The notes under the pieces were generated by a model. It was not told the origin of the DNA, did no database searches, and saw only the letters and a list, made by a program, of their open reading frames with translations. The translations under genes were made by a program, and so were the position numbers. From Sphingomonas sp. Leaf32 (GTDB taxonomy: Bacteria; Pseudomonadota; Alphaproteobacteria; Sphingomonadales; Sphingomonadaceae): a stretch of DNA of 64,000 nucleotides. Of the stretch, positions 18,341 through 26,908 are shown in pieces. The DNA lies in NCBI RefSeq assembly GCF_001421765.1, contig NZ_LMLA01000008.1, forward strand, positions 62,906 to 126,905. Direction: 5' to 3'. The first letter of the stretch is position 1, and the number at the start of each line of letters is the position of its first letter.

Positions 18341-18970
18341 TCAGTGCGGCGCGGTCGCCGCGTCGCGCACCGGCGTATCGTCATTGGCGGCAGCGGGCGG
18401 CGGCAGCGTCGCGAAATACGCCTTGGCCGGCAGTTCGACGACGGTCACCCGCCCGGCATTGGCGTGTTCAACCGACTGGATGAAGGAACGCGGCTTCTTC
18501 ATCAGCTTCCGGTCCTCGACCACGGTCAGGCCCGACCGCCGCGCCGCTTCGGCGACGAAATGGACGCAGTTGCGACGGTTCAGATTATAGTGCGAATCGC
18601 CTTTCACGCCCCATTCGTCGATCAGCGCCCGGACCGACGCATATTGCGCGTCGCTGAGCACCACCGAGAAATGCGCGTTGCTCCTGGCGATATAGGAAGG
18701 TTTCGGTCGATCGATCATCCCGCCGACCGATCCCATCAGCAGCGCAGGGGTGATCGCCTTCGCCGTGAAGCCATAGCTTTCGTTCACCGCCGGGCCACCG
18801 GCGTCGGGCGTTCCGGAAAAGGTGAAGAAGGCATGGGGGAAATTCTGGCCGAACTCCTGCGACCAGAAGGTGATCGTCACCGCCGCCTGCGCCGGCACGA
18901 TGCTGACTAACGCCAGCAGGAGGAGTGCGAGCGCGCGCATTATCGGACGGAGCAGCCGATCGGTCGTCAT
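18341..18970 (-). CDS. Secreted protein with conserved NCVHF motif, unknown function
   Basis: A protein of about 209 residues with an N-terminal signal sequence (ALALLLLALVSIVPAQA). The mature part contains FWSQEFGQNFPHAFFTFSG near the front and NRRNCVHFVAEAARRSGL later. The Cys-His pair recalls cysteine-peptidase-like domains of the permuted NlpC/P60 type, but I cannot assign the family. ATG 18970 has GAGGG six bases upstream; ATG 18940 is an alternative that begins at the signal core. Confidence 0.65.
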   Translation of the reverse strand: MTTDRLLRPIMRALALLLLALVSIVPAQAAVTITFWSQEFGQNFPHAFFTFSGTPDAGGPAVNESYGFTAKAITPALLMGSVGGMIDRPKPSYIARSNAHFSVVLSDAQYASVRALIDEWGVKGDSHYNLNRRNCVHFVAEAARRSGLTVVEDRKLMKKPRSFIQSVEHANAGRVTVVELPAKAYFATLPPPAAANDDTPVRDAATAPH

Positions 18971-19042
18971 GACCGCCCTCATACCAAGCGCGGCACGCCG
19001 GGAATAGCCGACGCGCCGCGCGAACCGCACCTTACTCTTCGA

Positions 19043-19330
19043 TCAGTCGCGGTCGACCTGTCCGGCCAGCTTCGCCTCCTGCTGGGCATCATAGCCCGAA
19101 GAGGGCGCCGGGCCATCGCTGCCGGGCTGGACCGAACTGGGCGGATCGGAGGCGTCCATCGATTCGTCGAGGCCGCGGTCGAGCTTCGCGTCGCTGTCCG
19201 AGACGTCATCGTGCGCCGCATCGGTTCCGGCATCGCCACGCGCAGGATTGGCTTCGCTTTCCTTGCCGTCCGGCGCGACGGAGAGCGACGCGATCGCCTT
19301 GTCGTCGATACCGTTGGTGTCGTTGGTCAT
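19043..19330 (-). CDS. Small acidic low-complexity protein
   Basis: A 95-residue protein strongly enriched in Asp, Ser, Ala and Glu with no predicted globular core, probably disordered in the cytoplasm. ATG 19330 has a strong GGAAGGAG-type ribosome-binding sequence, which supports real expression. I know no function. It lies between an envelope protein gene and the terminator of the Bax inhibitor gene, on the same strand as both. Confidence 0.55.
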   Translation of the reverse strand: MTNDTNGIDDKAIASLSVAPDGKESEANPARGDAGTDAAHDDVSDSDAKLDRGLDESMDASDPPSSVQPGSDGPAPSSGYDAQQEAKLAGQVDRD

Positions 19331-19386
19331 ATCCCTCACTCCTTCCCCATCAGAACGACGCTAGTGCGCCCGACGTTCCGCCCATG

Positions 19387-19416
19387 AAAAAAGGCCCGGC
19401 GGTCACCCGCCGGGCC
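19387..19416 (-). terminator. Intrinsic terminator of the Bax inhibitor-1 gene
   Basis: A 10-base perfect stem (GGCCCGGCGG / CCGCCGGGCC) with a TCAC loop is followed, reading the minus strand, by six T residues. It stands about 30 bases beyond the stop of the minus-strand gene at 19445. Confidence 0.88.
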
Positions 19417-19444
19417 TCCATCCCATCATTGGCCGGCCGCTAGA

Positions 19445-20185
19445 TCAGTCGCGGTTGCCGAGGAACGACAGCAGGAACTGGAACATGTTCACGAAGTCGA
19501 GATAAAGCGACAGTGCGCCCAAGATCACGGCCTTGCCCGCGAAGTCGGTGCCGGCGACCTGGAAATACATCGCCTTGATCCGCTGCGTGTCATAGGCGGT
19601 GAGGCCGGCGAACAGCAGCACGCCGACGGCGCTGATGACCAGGCTGAACATGCCCGACTGGAAGAACAGGTTCAGCAGCGACGCGACGATCAGGCCGACC
19701 AGACCCATGATGAGGAACGTGCCGAAGCCGGTCAAATCACGCTTGGTCGTATAGCCATAGAGGCTGAGCGCCAGGAACGCGGTCGCGGTCGAGAAGAAGG
19801 TCAGCGCGATCGACGGGCCGGTATAGCGCAGGAAGATCGTCGACATAGACAGACCCATCACCGCCGCGAACGCCCAGAACAGACCTTGCGCCGCGCCGGT
19901 CGACAGCCGGTTGATCCCGAAGCTCATCACCATCACGAAGATCAGCGGCGAAAACATGATGAGGTATTTCAGCGCGCCCGGCTGGTAGAATACCTGCGCG
20001 GCCGGCGAGCTGTCGCCACCCCACGAGAACAACAGCGCGACGATGCCGGTCAACAGCACGCCCGAAGCCATGTAGTTGTAAACCGAAAGCATGTAGGACC
20101 GCAGTCCCGCATCGCGCGCCATGTCGGTGGTGCGGTTGCGGGTGATCGGTGCGGCCGTCGTCCGGGGATCGGACCAGTTCGCCAT
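19445..20185 (-). CDS. Bax inhibitor-1/YccA family membrane protein
   Basis: A protein of about 246 residues with seven hydrophobic segments in the BI-1/YccA arrangement and the typical C-terminal LSLYLDFVNMFQFLLSFLGNRD. Bacterial members are inner-membrane proteins linked to calcium leak or FtsH regulation. ATG 20185 follows an AGGAG sequence. The stop is followed by a strong intrinsic terminator. It is divergent from the thpR gene. Confidence 0.92.
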   Translation of the reverse strand: MANWSDPRTTAAPITRNRTTDMARDAGLRSYMLSVYNYMASGVLLTGIVALLFSWGGDSSPAAQVFYQPGALKYLIMFSPLIFVMVMSFGINRLSTGAAQGLFWAFAAVMGLSMSTIFLRYTGPSIALTFFSTATAFLALSLYGYTTKRDLTGFGTFLIMGLVGLIVASLLNLFFQSGMFSLVISAVGVLLFAGLTAYDTQRIKAMYFQVAGTDFAGKAVILGALSLYLDFVNMFQFLLSFLGNRD

Positions 20186-20302
20186 TGTAAACTCCTCTTC
20201 CCGGCACACATGCCGGATGCTCGAAATATCGTCTGCGCAACGCACGATTTCAAGGCAAACGCGGACAGCAACACTTTGTTACGCCACCGGGAGAATTCAC
20301 GC

Positions 20303-20836
20303 TTGCACCGCCTGTTCGTCGCCCTCCGCCCGCCCGCATCCATGCGTCGGAAATTGCTCGACATCATGGACGGCGTCGAGGGTGCGCGGTGGCAGGACGA
20401 GGCGCAGTTGCACGTCACGCTACGCTATATCGGTGAGGTGGAGCGGCCCGTTGCCGAGGATATTGCGGTCACCCTGCAAGCGGTGCACGGCCCTGCCCTC
20501 GACCTCGCGCTATCGGGAGTGGGACGGTTCGACACCGGGTCGCGAGGCCGCGCGCTATGGGCGGGCATTACCCCGCAGGATGCGGTCGCGGCGCTGCATC
20601 GCAAGGTCGATCATGCACTGGTCCGGGTCGGACTGCTGCCCGAGGGACGCGCGTTCCTGCCGCATATTACGCTGGCCCGGCTAAACCGTCTGTCGGGACC
20701 GGTCGATGGCTTTCTCGCCGCCCATGCTGCTCTGACCTCGCCGCCGATGCGGTTCGACCATCTGGTCCTGTACGAAAGCCATCTGGGTCAGGACGGCGCG
20801 TGGTACGAACCGATCGTCCGCTATCCGCTGGGATGA
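20303..20836 (+). CDS. thpR: RNA 2',3'-cyclic phosphodiesterase ThpR
   Basis: A protein of about 177 residues in the 2H phosphoesterase family. The two catalytic HxTx motifs are present: His37-x-Thr39 (LHVTLRYIG) and His121-x-Thr123 (LPHITLARL). ThpR opens 2',3'-cyclic phosphate ends of RNA in the cytoplasm. The frame is open far upstream into the divergent gene. TTG 20303 gives the usual start of the family (LHRLFVALRPP) with GGGAG nine to ten bases upstream, so I choose it. Confidence 0.88.
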   Translation: MHRLFVALRPPASMRRKLLDIMDGVEGARWQDEAQLHVTLRYIGEVERPVAEDIAVTLQAVHGPALDLALSGVGRFDTGSRGRALWAGITPQDAVAALHRKVDHALVRVGLLPEGRAFLPHITLARLNRLSGPVDGFLAAHAALTSPPMRFDHLVLYESHLGQDGAWYEPIVRYPLG

Positions 20837-20939
20837 CCGCGCCCAAGCTGAACGGGAGCCTGTCGTTTCGTTCATGAAACCGTCATGGCGGGGATGCGTT
20901 AAGGCCCCAAGTCAAGATTACGGACGAAAGGAAAACCCC

Positions 20940-21272
20940 ATGCGCAATATCATGATGGCACTCGCCGCCGCCTCGCTGCTGGCCCCGGTCGGCCCGACCT
21001 TCTCGAAGCACGGCATTTCGGTCGGCAAGACCGAAGCCGAGGCGCAGCGTCGTTCCAAGTATCGCGAATGGCGCGGTCGTGACGGCCGTCGTTACTGCCG
21101 CAAGGAAAACGGCACCACCGGTCTGGTCGTCGGCGGCGTCGCCGGTGCGCTGGTCGGCCGCACGATCGATTCGCGCGGCGACCGTACGCTCGGCACGCTG
21201 CTGGGCGCCGGCGCGGGCGCATTGGCCGGTCGCGAGATCGAGCGTAGCGGCAGCCGTGGCCGTTGCCGTTGA
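20940..21272 (+). CDS. Glycine-zipper 2TM-domain protein (17-kDa-antigen-like)
   Basis: A protein of about 110 residues with an N-terminal signal peptide and a basic middle part with YREWRGRDGRRYCRK. The C-terminal glycine zipper is LVVGGVAGALVGRTI followed by LGTLLGAGAGALAGREI. Glycine-zipper proteins of this type sit in the outer envelope and are common in alphaproteobacteria. The single Cys near residue 53 could be disulfide- or lipid-linked in principle, but no lipobox is present. AGGAAAACCCC precedes the ATG. Confidence 0.8.
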   Translation: MRNIMMALAAASLLAPVGPTFSKHGISVGKTEAEAQRRSKYREWRGRDGRRYCRKENGTTGLVVGGVAGALVGRTIDSRGDRTLGTLLGAGAGALAGREIERSGSRGRCR

Positions 21273-21297
21273 ACCTTAACGGGTCTGGCGAATTCAG

Positions 21298-21333
21298 GAG
21301 GGGCGGGTCCGGCGACGGGTCCGCCCCTTCTTC
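21298..21333 (+). terminator. Intrinsic terminator after glycine-zipper gene
   Basis: A GGGGCGG / CCGCCCC stem around a GTCC-rich loop is followed by TTCTTCATTT. It lies about 28 bases after the stop of the glycine-zipper gene and just before osmC. Confidence 0.7.
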
Positions 21334-21351
21334 ATTTGCAAAGGTTCCCGC

Positions 21352-21777
21352 ATGATCCGCAGTGCATCCGCCCGCTACGACGGTCTCGGCAAAGACGGCA
21401 AAGGCCATGTATCGACCCAGTCGGGCGTGCTGTCCGACCAGCAATATGGCTTCAACACCCGGTTCGAGGACGGCAAGGGCACCAACCCCGAGGAGCTGAT
21501 CGCCGCCGCCCATGCCAGCTGCTTCACCATGGCGCTAAGCTTCGCGCTGGCCGGTGCGGGCTTTACCGACGGCACGCTGGAGACGACGGCGAAGGTTACG
21601 CTCGACAAGGATGGCGACGGATTCACGGTGACCAAATCGGCGCTGTCGCTGACCGCCCATGTTCCCGGCATCGATCAGGCGAAGTTCGAAGAGATCGCAG
21701 CCGGTGCCAAGGCCGGTTGCCCGATCTCCAAGCTGCTGAACGCCGAGATCACGCTGGAGCACACGCTGACGGCGTGA
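21352..21777 (+). CDS. OsmC-family hydroperoxide reductase
   Basis: A 141-residue thiol peroxidase of the OsmC/Ohr superfamily, which reduces organic hydroperoxides in the cytoplasm. The two redox cysteines are in place: Cys57 in AAHASCFTMALS and Cys123 in AGCPISKLL. The preceding TNPEELIAAAH matches the OsmC branch rather than Ohr. The gene follows its own terminator-separated start and precedes a GT4 gene on the same strand. Confidence 0.92.
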   Translation: MIRSASARYDGLGKDGKGHVSTQSGVLSDQQYGFNTRFEDGKGTNPEELIAAAHASCFTMALSFALAGAGFTDGTLETTAKVTLDKDGDGFTVTKSALSLTAHVPGIDQAKFEEIAAGAKAGCPISKLLNAEITLEHTLTA

Positions 21778-21856
21778 TCTGCTTGCCGGGCTGTCCGTAT
21801 GGCGGTCCGGCACCTTTTCGCGAAGCCTTCACGCTTTTCGCGCTACACCGGCCGCG

Positions 21857-23032
21857 ATGCTGCGTGTCCTGACCCTCGCCACCCTGTTCCCCGATGCCGT
21901 GCGGCCCAATTTCGGGGTGTTCGTCGAACGCCAGACGCTGGGACTGGCCGCGCTGGACGATGTCGAGGTGCGGGTGGTCGCGCCGTTGGGGTTGCCGCCT
22001 TTCCCGCTGTCGCTGCATTCCGGTTACCGGTCGCTGTCGCGCTTGCCGCAGCATGAGGTGTGGAAGGGGTTGCCGGTCGACCGGCCCCGCTTCCTGAACC
22101 TGCCCGCGACCCAGGGCCGGTTCCATGTCGCGGCGCTTGTCCGTCGACTGGTGCCGCATCTGGTGCGATTGCGGGAAGACTTTCCTTTCGACGTGATCGA
22201 TGCCGAGTTCTTCTTCCCCGATGGCCCGGCGGCGGTGGCATTGGGGCGGCGCTTCGGCGTGCCGGTGTCGATCAAGGCGCGCGGAGCCGACATCCATCAC
22301 TGGGGCCACGCCCCCGCGACCGCCGCGCAGGTGCGCGCCGCCGGTAGGGCCGCCGACGGGCTGCTCGCCGTGTCGCAGTCGATGGCCGACGACATCGCCG
22401 CCACCGGGATCGACCGCCCGGTCCGCGTCCACCGCACCGGCATCGACCGCAGCCGGTTCGGATGCGTCGACCGCATGGCCGCGCGGCAGCGGCTGGGGAT
22501 CACCGGGCCGCTGGTCGTGTCGCTGGGCGCGCTGATCCCGCGCAAGGGCCACCGGATCGTGCTGGACGCGGTGGCGGCGCTTCCCGGCGTCGGTCTGTGG
22601 ATCGTGGGTGGCGGGCCGGATCAGGCGGCGCTGGCGGCGCGGATCGCGGAACTGGGCATCGGCGACCGGGTGACGCTATGCGGAGCGCTGCCACACGGCG
22701 ACCTGCCCGACCTGCTGGCGGCGGCGGACGTCATGGCGCTGGCGTCGTCGTCGGAAGGGCTGGCCAACGCCTGGGTCGAAGCGCTGGCGAGCGGTACGCC
22801 GATCGTCATTCCCGATGCCGGCGCCGCGCGCGAGGTCGTGACCGTGCCGGCCGCCGGACGGATCGTCGCGCGGGAATCGAGCGCCTTCGCGCAGGGGATC
22901 GCGGCGGTCCTGTCGCAGCCGGTCGACCGGCAAGCGACGCAGGCGGTGGTCGAGGCGTTCAGTTGGGAGCGTAATGCGCTGGAGTTGCGCGCGCATCTGG
23001 CGGGACTGGTGGCGGGGCGGCGGTCGGACTAG
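21857..23032 (+). CDS. Glycosyltransferase family 4 protein
   Basis: A 391-residue GT-B enzyme. The N-terminal domain starts LRVLTLATLFPDAVRPNFG, and the C-terminal domain has SLGALIPRKGHRIVLDAV, VGGGPDQ and SSSEGLANAWVEALASGTP, the last including the E-x7-E pair of the GT4 family. It is a retaining transferase using a nucleotide sugar, probably for exopolysaccharide or lipopolysaccharide. ATG 21857 begins directly with the first strand. It stands alone, with a palindromic repeat downstream. Confidence 0.88.
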   Translation: MLRVLTLATLFPDAVRPNFGVFVERQTLGLAALDDVEVRVVAPLGLPPFPLSLHSGYRSLSRLPQHEVWKGLPVDRPRFLNLPATQGRFHVAALVRRLVPHLVRLREDFPFDVIDAEFFFPDGPAAVALGRRFGVPVSIKARGADIHHWGHAPATAAQVRAAGRAADGLLAVSQSMADDIAATGIDRPVRVHRTGIDRSRFGCVDRMAARQRLGITGPLVVSLGALIPRKGHRIVLDAVAALPGVGLWIVGGGPDQAALAARIAELGIGDRVTLCGALPHGDLPDLLAAADVMALASSSEGLANAWVEALASGTPIVIPDAGAAREVVTVPAAGRIVARESSAFAQGIAAVLSQPVDRQATQAVVEAFSWERNALELRAHLAGLVAGRRSD

Positions 23033-23057
23033 GGCCGATCGACATTCACATTTGTAT

Positions 23058-23166
23058 CGTCACCCCGGACTTGTTCCGGGGTCTACGATGCGGCGATCGG
23101 TGCAGCCAGCGCTTCCTGGGACAAAGTGAGCGGCGAAGTGGACCCCGAAACACGTCCGGGGTGACG
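23058..23166. repeat. Dispersed palindromic repeat, copy B1
   Basis: The gap between the GT4 gene and the Mth938 gene holds a 109-base element bounded by CGTCACCCCGGACTTGTTCC and its near reverse complement, with a central CGGCGATCGGTGCAGCCAGC. It matches the element at 26800-26908 in reverse orientation along its whole length with a few mismatches. GTCACCCCGGA...TCCGGGGTGAC elements are widespread in sphingomonad intergenic DNA. Confidence 0.8.
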
Positions 23167-23186
23167 ATCGTGGGTACTCGGCTACG

Positions 23187-23552
23187 TCAGAGCGGGTAGA
23201 ACGCCGCGGCGATCTGTCGCCCCTCGTCGCGCAGCACGCCCCATGCACGGGCGGCGGCGCGGCTGTCCATGGCCTCGATCCCCAGCCCCATCGCGTCGAG
23301 CGCGCGGGCCAGGGCATGGGGCGGCTGGCGCAGCGTCGCGCCGGTGCCGAGCAGCAGGAACTCCGGCTGCATCGCCAGCACCGACGCCAGCGCATCGGCA
23401 TCGAGCGCGTCGAACGCCGGCGGCTCCCACAGGTCCGCGCGCTGCGGCGTCATCAGCAGCGCGGGATAGATGCCGTCATCGACGCGGAACCCGGCCGTGG
23501 TCAGGCCGGAGACGACCGGGCCGTCGCCCTTGCGGACCCGGTCGAGCTTCAC
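23187..23552 (-). CDS. Mth938-domain protein (NDUFAF3-like)
   Basis: A 121-residue protein with the Mth938/DUF498 fold signature: GFRVDDGIYPALLMTP, then PEFLLLGTGATLRQPP, and a C-terminal AARAWGVLRDEGRQIAAAFYPL. The eukaryotic relative NDUFAF3 assists complex I assembly; in alphaproteobacteria the gene commonly follows secDF. GTG 23552 overlaps the secF stop by four bases (GTGA), so it is translated with secF. Confidence 0.87.
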   Translation of the reverse strand: MKLDRVRKGDGPVVSGLTTAGFRVDDGIYPALLMTPQRADLWEPPAFDALDADALASVLAMQPEFLLLGTGATLRQPPHALARALDAMGLGIEAMDSRAAARAWGVLRDEGRQIAAAFYPL

Positions 23553-24511
23553 CGCGAACCCTTTTGCGGGACCGGCTCCTTGACCGTCCCCTCACCCACC
23601 GGCGCACCGGGCTTCAGCCCCAGCGTGATGAGCAGCGACGACGACACGTAGATCGACGAATAGGTGCCGACGATCACGCCCAGGATCATCGCGGCGGTGA
23701 AGCCGCGCAGCACATGGCCGCCGAATACCAGCAGCGCGGTGAGCGCAAGCAGGATGGTCAGCGAGGTCATGACGGTGCGTGGCAGCGTTTCGTTGACCGA
23801 CAAATCGATCAGCTCGCGCATCTCCATCTTGCGGAACTTGCGCATGTTTTCGCGGATGCGGTCGTCGATCACCATCTTGTCGTTGATCGAATAGCCGATG
23901 ATGGTCAGCACCGCCGCAACGATGGTCAGGTCGAACGCGAACTGTTCACGGAACAGCGCGAAGAAGCCGAGCGTCATCAGCACGTCGTGCACGATCGCGA
24001 CGGCGGTCGACACGCCGAACTGCCATTCGTAGCGAAACCACGAAAAGATCGCGATGCCGACGATCGCCAGAACGACGGCGAGGATGCCGTTCGTCACCAG
24101 CTCGCCGGACACCTTGCCCGACACGGTCGAATAGTTGCTGAAGGTCGCGCCGGGAAACTCGGTCGACAGCGCCGACTTCACCCGTTCGACCAGCCGGTCG
24201 GTCGCGCCCGAATCACCCTCGGGCACCGGCAGGCGGATTGACACGAGCTTCGGGTCGCCGAACTGCTGGATCGCGGGTTCGCCCACCCCCAGCCGCTCGA
24301 TCGTGGCGCGCACCTTGTCGATCGCGGGTGGCGAGGCGAATTTCTCCTCGATCGCGACGCCGCCCATGAAGTCGACGCCGAAGTTGAGGCCCCGCACGAA
24401 CACCAGCCCGACCGCCAGGATGCTGAGGATCAGCGTCACGGTGAACGCGACCTTGCGCAGCGCGACGAAGCGGATGTTGGTGTTGTCGGGAACCAGCTTG
24501 ATGAGACGCAT
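23549..24511 (-). CDS. secF: Protein translocase subunit SecF
   Basis: A 320-residue inner-membrane protein. It has an N-terminal TM, a periplasmic domain, and five C-terminal TMs with the conserved GYSINDKMVIDDRIRE motif. SecF pairs with SecD to use the proton-motive force to pull preproteins through SecYEG. The N-terminal FGVDFMGGVAIE motif is the typical SecF/SecD DFxGG signature. It is 12 bases after secD and overlaps the Mth938 gene. Confidence 0.96.
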   Translation of the reverse strand: MRLIKLVPDNTNIRFVALRKVAFTVTLILSILAVGLVFVRGLNFGVDFMGGVAIEEKFASPPAIDKVRATIERLGVGEPAIQQFGDPKLVSIRLPVPEGDSGATDRLVERVKSALSTEFPGATFSNYSTVSGKVSGELVTNGILAVVLAIVGIAIFSWFRYEWQFGVSTAVAIVHDVLMTLGFFALFREQFAFDLTIVAAVLTIIGYSINDKMVIDDRIRENMRKFRKMEMRELIDLSVNETLPRTVMTSLTILLALTALLVFGGHVLRGFTAAMILGVIVGTYSSIYVSSSLLITLGLKPGAPVGEGTVKEPVPQKGSR

Positions 24512-24523
24512 GACGCCGGAGCC

Positions 24524-26116
24524 TTAAATGGTGATGTCGGTCGGACGGTTGCGGCGCATCCATCCGGCAACGAGCATCCGCGTGAAGGTGACGGCGGTGA
24601 ACACCGAGCTGGCGATCCCAAGCAGCAGCACGACCGCGAAGCCGCGAATCGGCCCGGAGCCGAGGATCAGCATGATCCCGCCGGCGATGGCGTGGGTCAC
24701 GTTCGCCTCGAAGATGGTGCGGCTCGCTTCCTTGTAGCCCAGCTCCAGCGATTGCAGCACGCTGCGCCCGCGTCGCCGTTCCTCGCGGATACGCTCGTTG
24801 ATGAGCACGTTGGCGTCGACCGCGGTACCGATGGTCAGCACGAAGCCGGCGATGCCGGGCAGCGTCAGCGTGGCTTTCAGGAACGCCATGACCGCCAGGA
24901 TCATCAGGATGTTCAGCACGACCGCGATCGTCGAATAAATGCCGAACCGGCCATAGGTCATCACCATGAACGCGATGACGGCGATGGTCGCGATGATCGC
25001 GGCGGTGACGCCGGCCTTGACCGAATCGGCACCCAGTTCGGGGCTGACGGTGCTTTCCTGCACGACCGTCAGATCGACAGGCAACTTGCCCGAACGCAGC
25101 GCGATCGAGAGCTGGTTGGCCGAATCAACGGTGAAGCCGCCGCTGATCGTGGCGCTGCCGCCGAGGATCGGTTCGTTGATGTTCGGGGCCGAAATGACCT
25201 GATTGTCGACGATGATCGCGAACGGCTTGCCGGTATTTTCCTGCGTCACCTTCGCGAAGCGGCGACCGCCTTCGGCATTGAAGTTGATCGTGACGTTGGG
25301 CTGGCTGTTCTGGTCGTAGGTCTGGCGCGCATCGGCCAGCTGATCGCCCGAGATGATCGTGGTGCGCTTCACCGCGATCCCGCCGCCCTGCGAAGGATAG
25401 GGCAGGATCTGGCTGCCGGCCGGCGCCTGTCCGCGTGCGACGGCGGCCGGATCGGCGGTCAGGTCGACCAGCTTGAATTCCAGCCGCGCGGTCTTGCCGA
25501 GCAGATCCTTCAGCGCCTTCGGATCGGACAGGCCGGGGACCTGCACGACGATGCGGTTGCTGCCCTGCTGGATGATCGTCGGTTCGCGCGTGCCCAGTTC
25601 GTCGATGCGGCGGCGCACGACCTCGGTCGCGTCCTTCATCGCATTCTCGACCGCCAGCCGCAGGCCGGCCTGGGTCGGGGTCAGGACGAAGCGCGTGGTG
25701 TCACGCACTTCGATGTCCCATTCGCGCTGGCCGGTCATCCCCGCCCCGCCGCCGGTCAGGCCGAGCAGCTTTTCGCGCGCCGCGTCGACCTGTGTCGCGT
25801 CGCGGACCATGAAGCTGATCTGCCCGCCGCGCGTCGAAATGTCGCCGACGCTGACGCGCGGGTTGCGGCGCATCTCGGTCGCGATCATCTCGCGCATCGC
25901 CTCGACCCGCGTCGCCGCGACGTCCTGCGTCTGTGCTTCGAGCAGGATGTAGCTGCCGCCGGCCAGATCGAGACCGAAATTGATCGTCTGCGACGCGTAC
26001 CAGTTCGGCAGCTTGGCACGTACGGCTTCGGGCAACAGGCTCGGCACCGCGAACAGCGACAACAGGATCACGGATGCCCAGATGGCGATCCGTTTCCAGC
26101 GGGGAAAGTCGAGCAT
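24524..26116 (-). CDS. secD: Protein translocase subunit SecD
   Basis: A protein of about 530 residues with one N-terminal TM, a large periplasmic region (P1 head and base) and five C-terminal TMs. Motifs include FGLDLAGGSYILLEA near residue 47 and GTAVDANVLINERIREE in TM4. It acts with SecF in late protein export. The ATG at 26116 shares one base with the yajC stop (TGATG), so translation is coupled. The frame continues upstream through yajC only as shadow. Confidence 0.96.
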   Translation of the reverse strand: MLDFPRWKRIAIWASVILLSLFAVPSLLPEAVRAKLPNWYASQTINFGLDLAGGSYILLEAQTQDVAATRVEAMREMIATEMRRNPRVSVGDISTRGGQISFMVRDATQVDAAREKLLGLTGGGAGMTGQREWDIEVRDTTRFVLTPTQAGLRLAVENAMKDATEVVRRRIDELGTREPTIIQQGSNRIVVQVPGLSDPKALKDLLGKTARLEFKLVDLTADPAAVARGQAPAGSQILPYPSQGGGIAVKRTTIISGDQLADARQTYDQNSQPNVTINFNAEGGRRFAKVTQENTGKPFAIIVDNQVISAPNINEPILGGSATISGGFTVDSANQLSIALRSGKLPVDLTVVQESTVSPELGADSVKAGVTAAIIATIAVIAFMVMTYGRFGIYSTIAVVLNILMILAVMAFLKATLTLPGIAGFVLTIGTAVDANVLINERIREERRRGRSVLQSLELGYKEASRTIFEANVTHAIAGGIMLILGSGPIRGFAVVLLLGIASSVFTAVTFTRMLVAGWMRRNRPTDITI

Positions 26117-26460
26117 CAGTCGTTCGCGGGCTTGGCGCCGGCGGGCGGCGTGACTTCGGCGATGGTCGCCTTCACCACGCGGATGCGGGTGTTCTGGGCG
26201 ATTTCCACCTCGACGAACGCGTCCTCGACCTTGGTCACCCGGCCGATCACGCCGCCGGCGGTGACGACCTGGTCGCCGCGCTTCACGGCGGCGATCGACG
26301 CCTGCAGCGTCTTCATCCGCTTCGACTGCGGACGGATCAGCAGGAAGTAGAAGGCGACGAAGATCAGCAGCAGCGGCGCGATGCCGACGAGCGTGCCGAG
26401 GAAACCACCCGAAGCCGCAGGAGCGGCAGCGGTCTGGGCGAAAGCGGAAGGTACGAGCAT
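26116..26460 (-). CDS. yajC: Preprotein translocase subunit YajC
   Basis: A protein of about 114 residues with one TM (GIAPLLLIFVAFYFLLIRPQ) followed by the YajC core: RPQSKRMK, then VKRGDQVVTAGGVIGRVTKV. YajC associates with SecDF in the inner membrane. ATG 26460 starts a short hydrophilic leader before the TM. It is the first gene of the yajC-secD-secF-Mth938 operon; the promoter should lie in 26461-26619, divergent from tRNA-Pro. Confidence 0.95.
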   Translation of the reverse strand: MLVPSAFAQTAAAPAASGGFLGTLVGIAPLLLIFVAFYFLLIRPQSKRMKTLQASIAAVKRGDQVVTAGGVIGRVTKVEDAFVEVEIAQNTRIRVVKATIAEVTPPAGAKPAND

Positions 26461-26619
26461 TGCTGGCCTGAATGTCCGAAAAAGCGGACGCCGCGAACAC
26501 GGCATCCTGTCAATTGCGGGCAGCTATCATCTGCACGGGTCCCACGCAACATTTGCCCTTGCCCACGCTTCGGGCTTGCATGGCGCGCGAAGCCGCCCTA
26601 AAGGCACGCCCTCTCTGAT

Positions 26620-26696
26620 CGGGGCGTAGCGCAGCCTGGTAGCGCATCACACTGGGGGTGTGGGGGTCGCAGGTTCGAATCCTGTCGCCCCGACCA
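26620..26696 (+). tRNA. tRNA-Pro (GGG anticodon)
   Basis: A 77-base cloverleaf with acceptor stem CGGGGCG / CGCCCCG and an encoded CCA end. The anticodon loop is CTGGGGG with anticodon GGG (reads CCC), closed by a TCACA/TGTGG stem with one T-G pair. The T-arm has GCAGG-TTCGAAT-CCTGT. The D-arm is GCGC-AGCCTGGTA-GCGC. All arms pair well. Confidence 0.96.
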
Positions 26697-26799
26697 GAGA
26701 CATCGACGAGACGGCGGTTCCCCCCCCGCCCCGTCGAGCCCCGCCCGGTCCTCCGCCGATCTTCAATCGACTGGGCCGGATCGATATTCAGCGCTCTAT

Positions 26800-26908
26800 C
26801 GTCACCCCGGACGTGTTCCGGGGTCCACTTCGCCGCTCGCGCTTTCCTGAGAAACGCTGGCTGCACCGATCGCCGCACCGTGGACCCCGGAACAAGTCCG
26901 GGGTGACG
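26800..26908. repeat. Dispersed palindromic repeat, copy B2
   Basis: A 109-base inverted repeat beginning CGTCACCCCGGACGTGTTCC and ending in its near reverse complement. Its reverse complement aligns end to end with the copy at 23058-23166, including the central GCGGCGATCGGTGCAGCCAGC-like stretch. The two copies therefore bracket Mth938, secDF, yajC and tRNA-Pro in opposite orientation. Confidence 0.8.
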
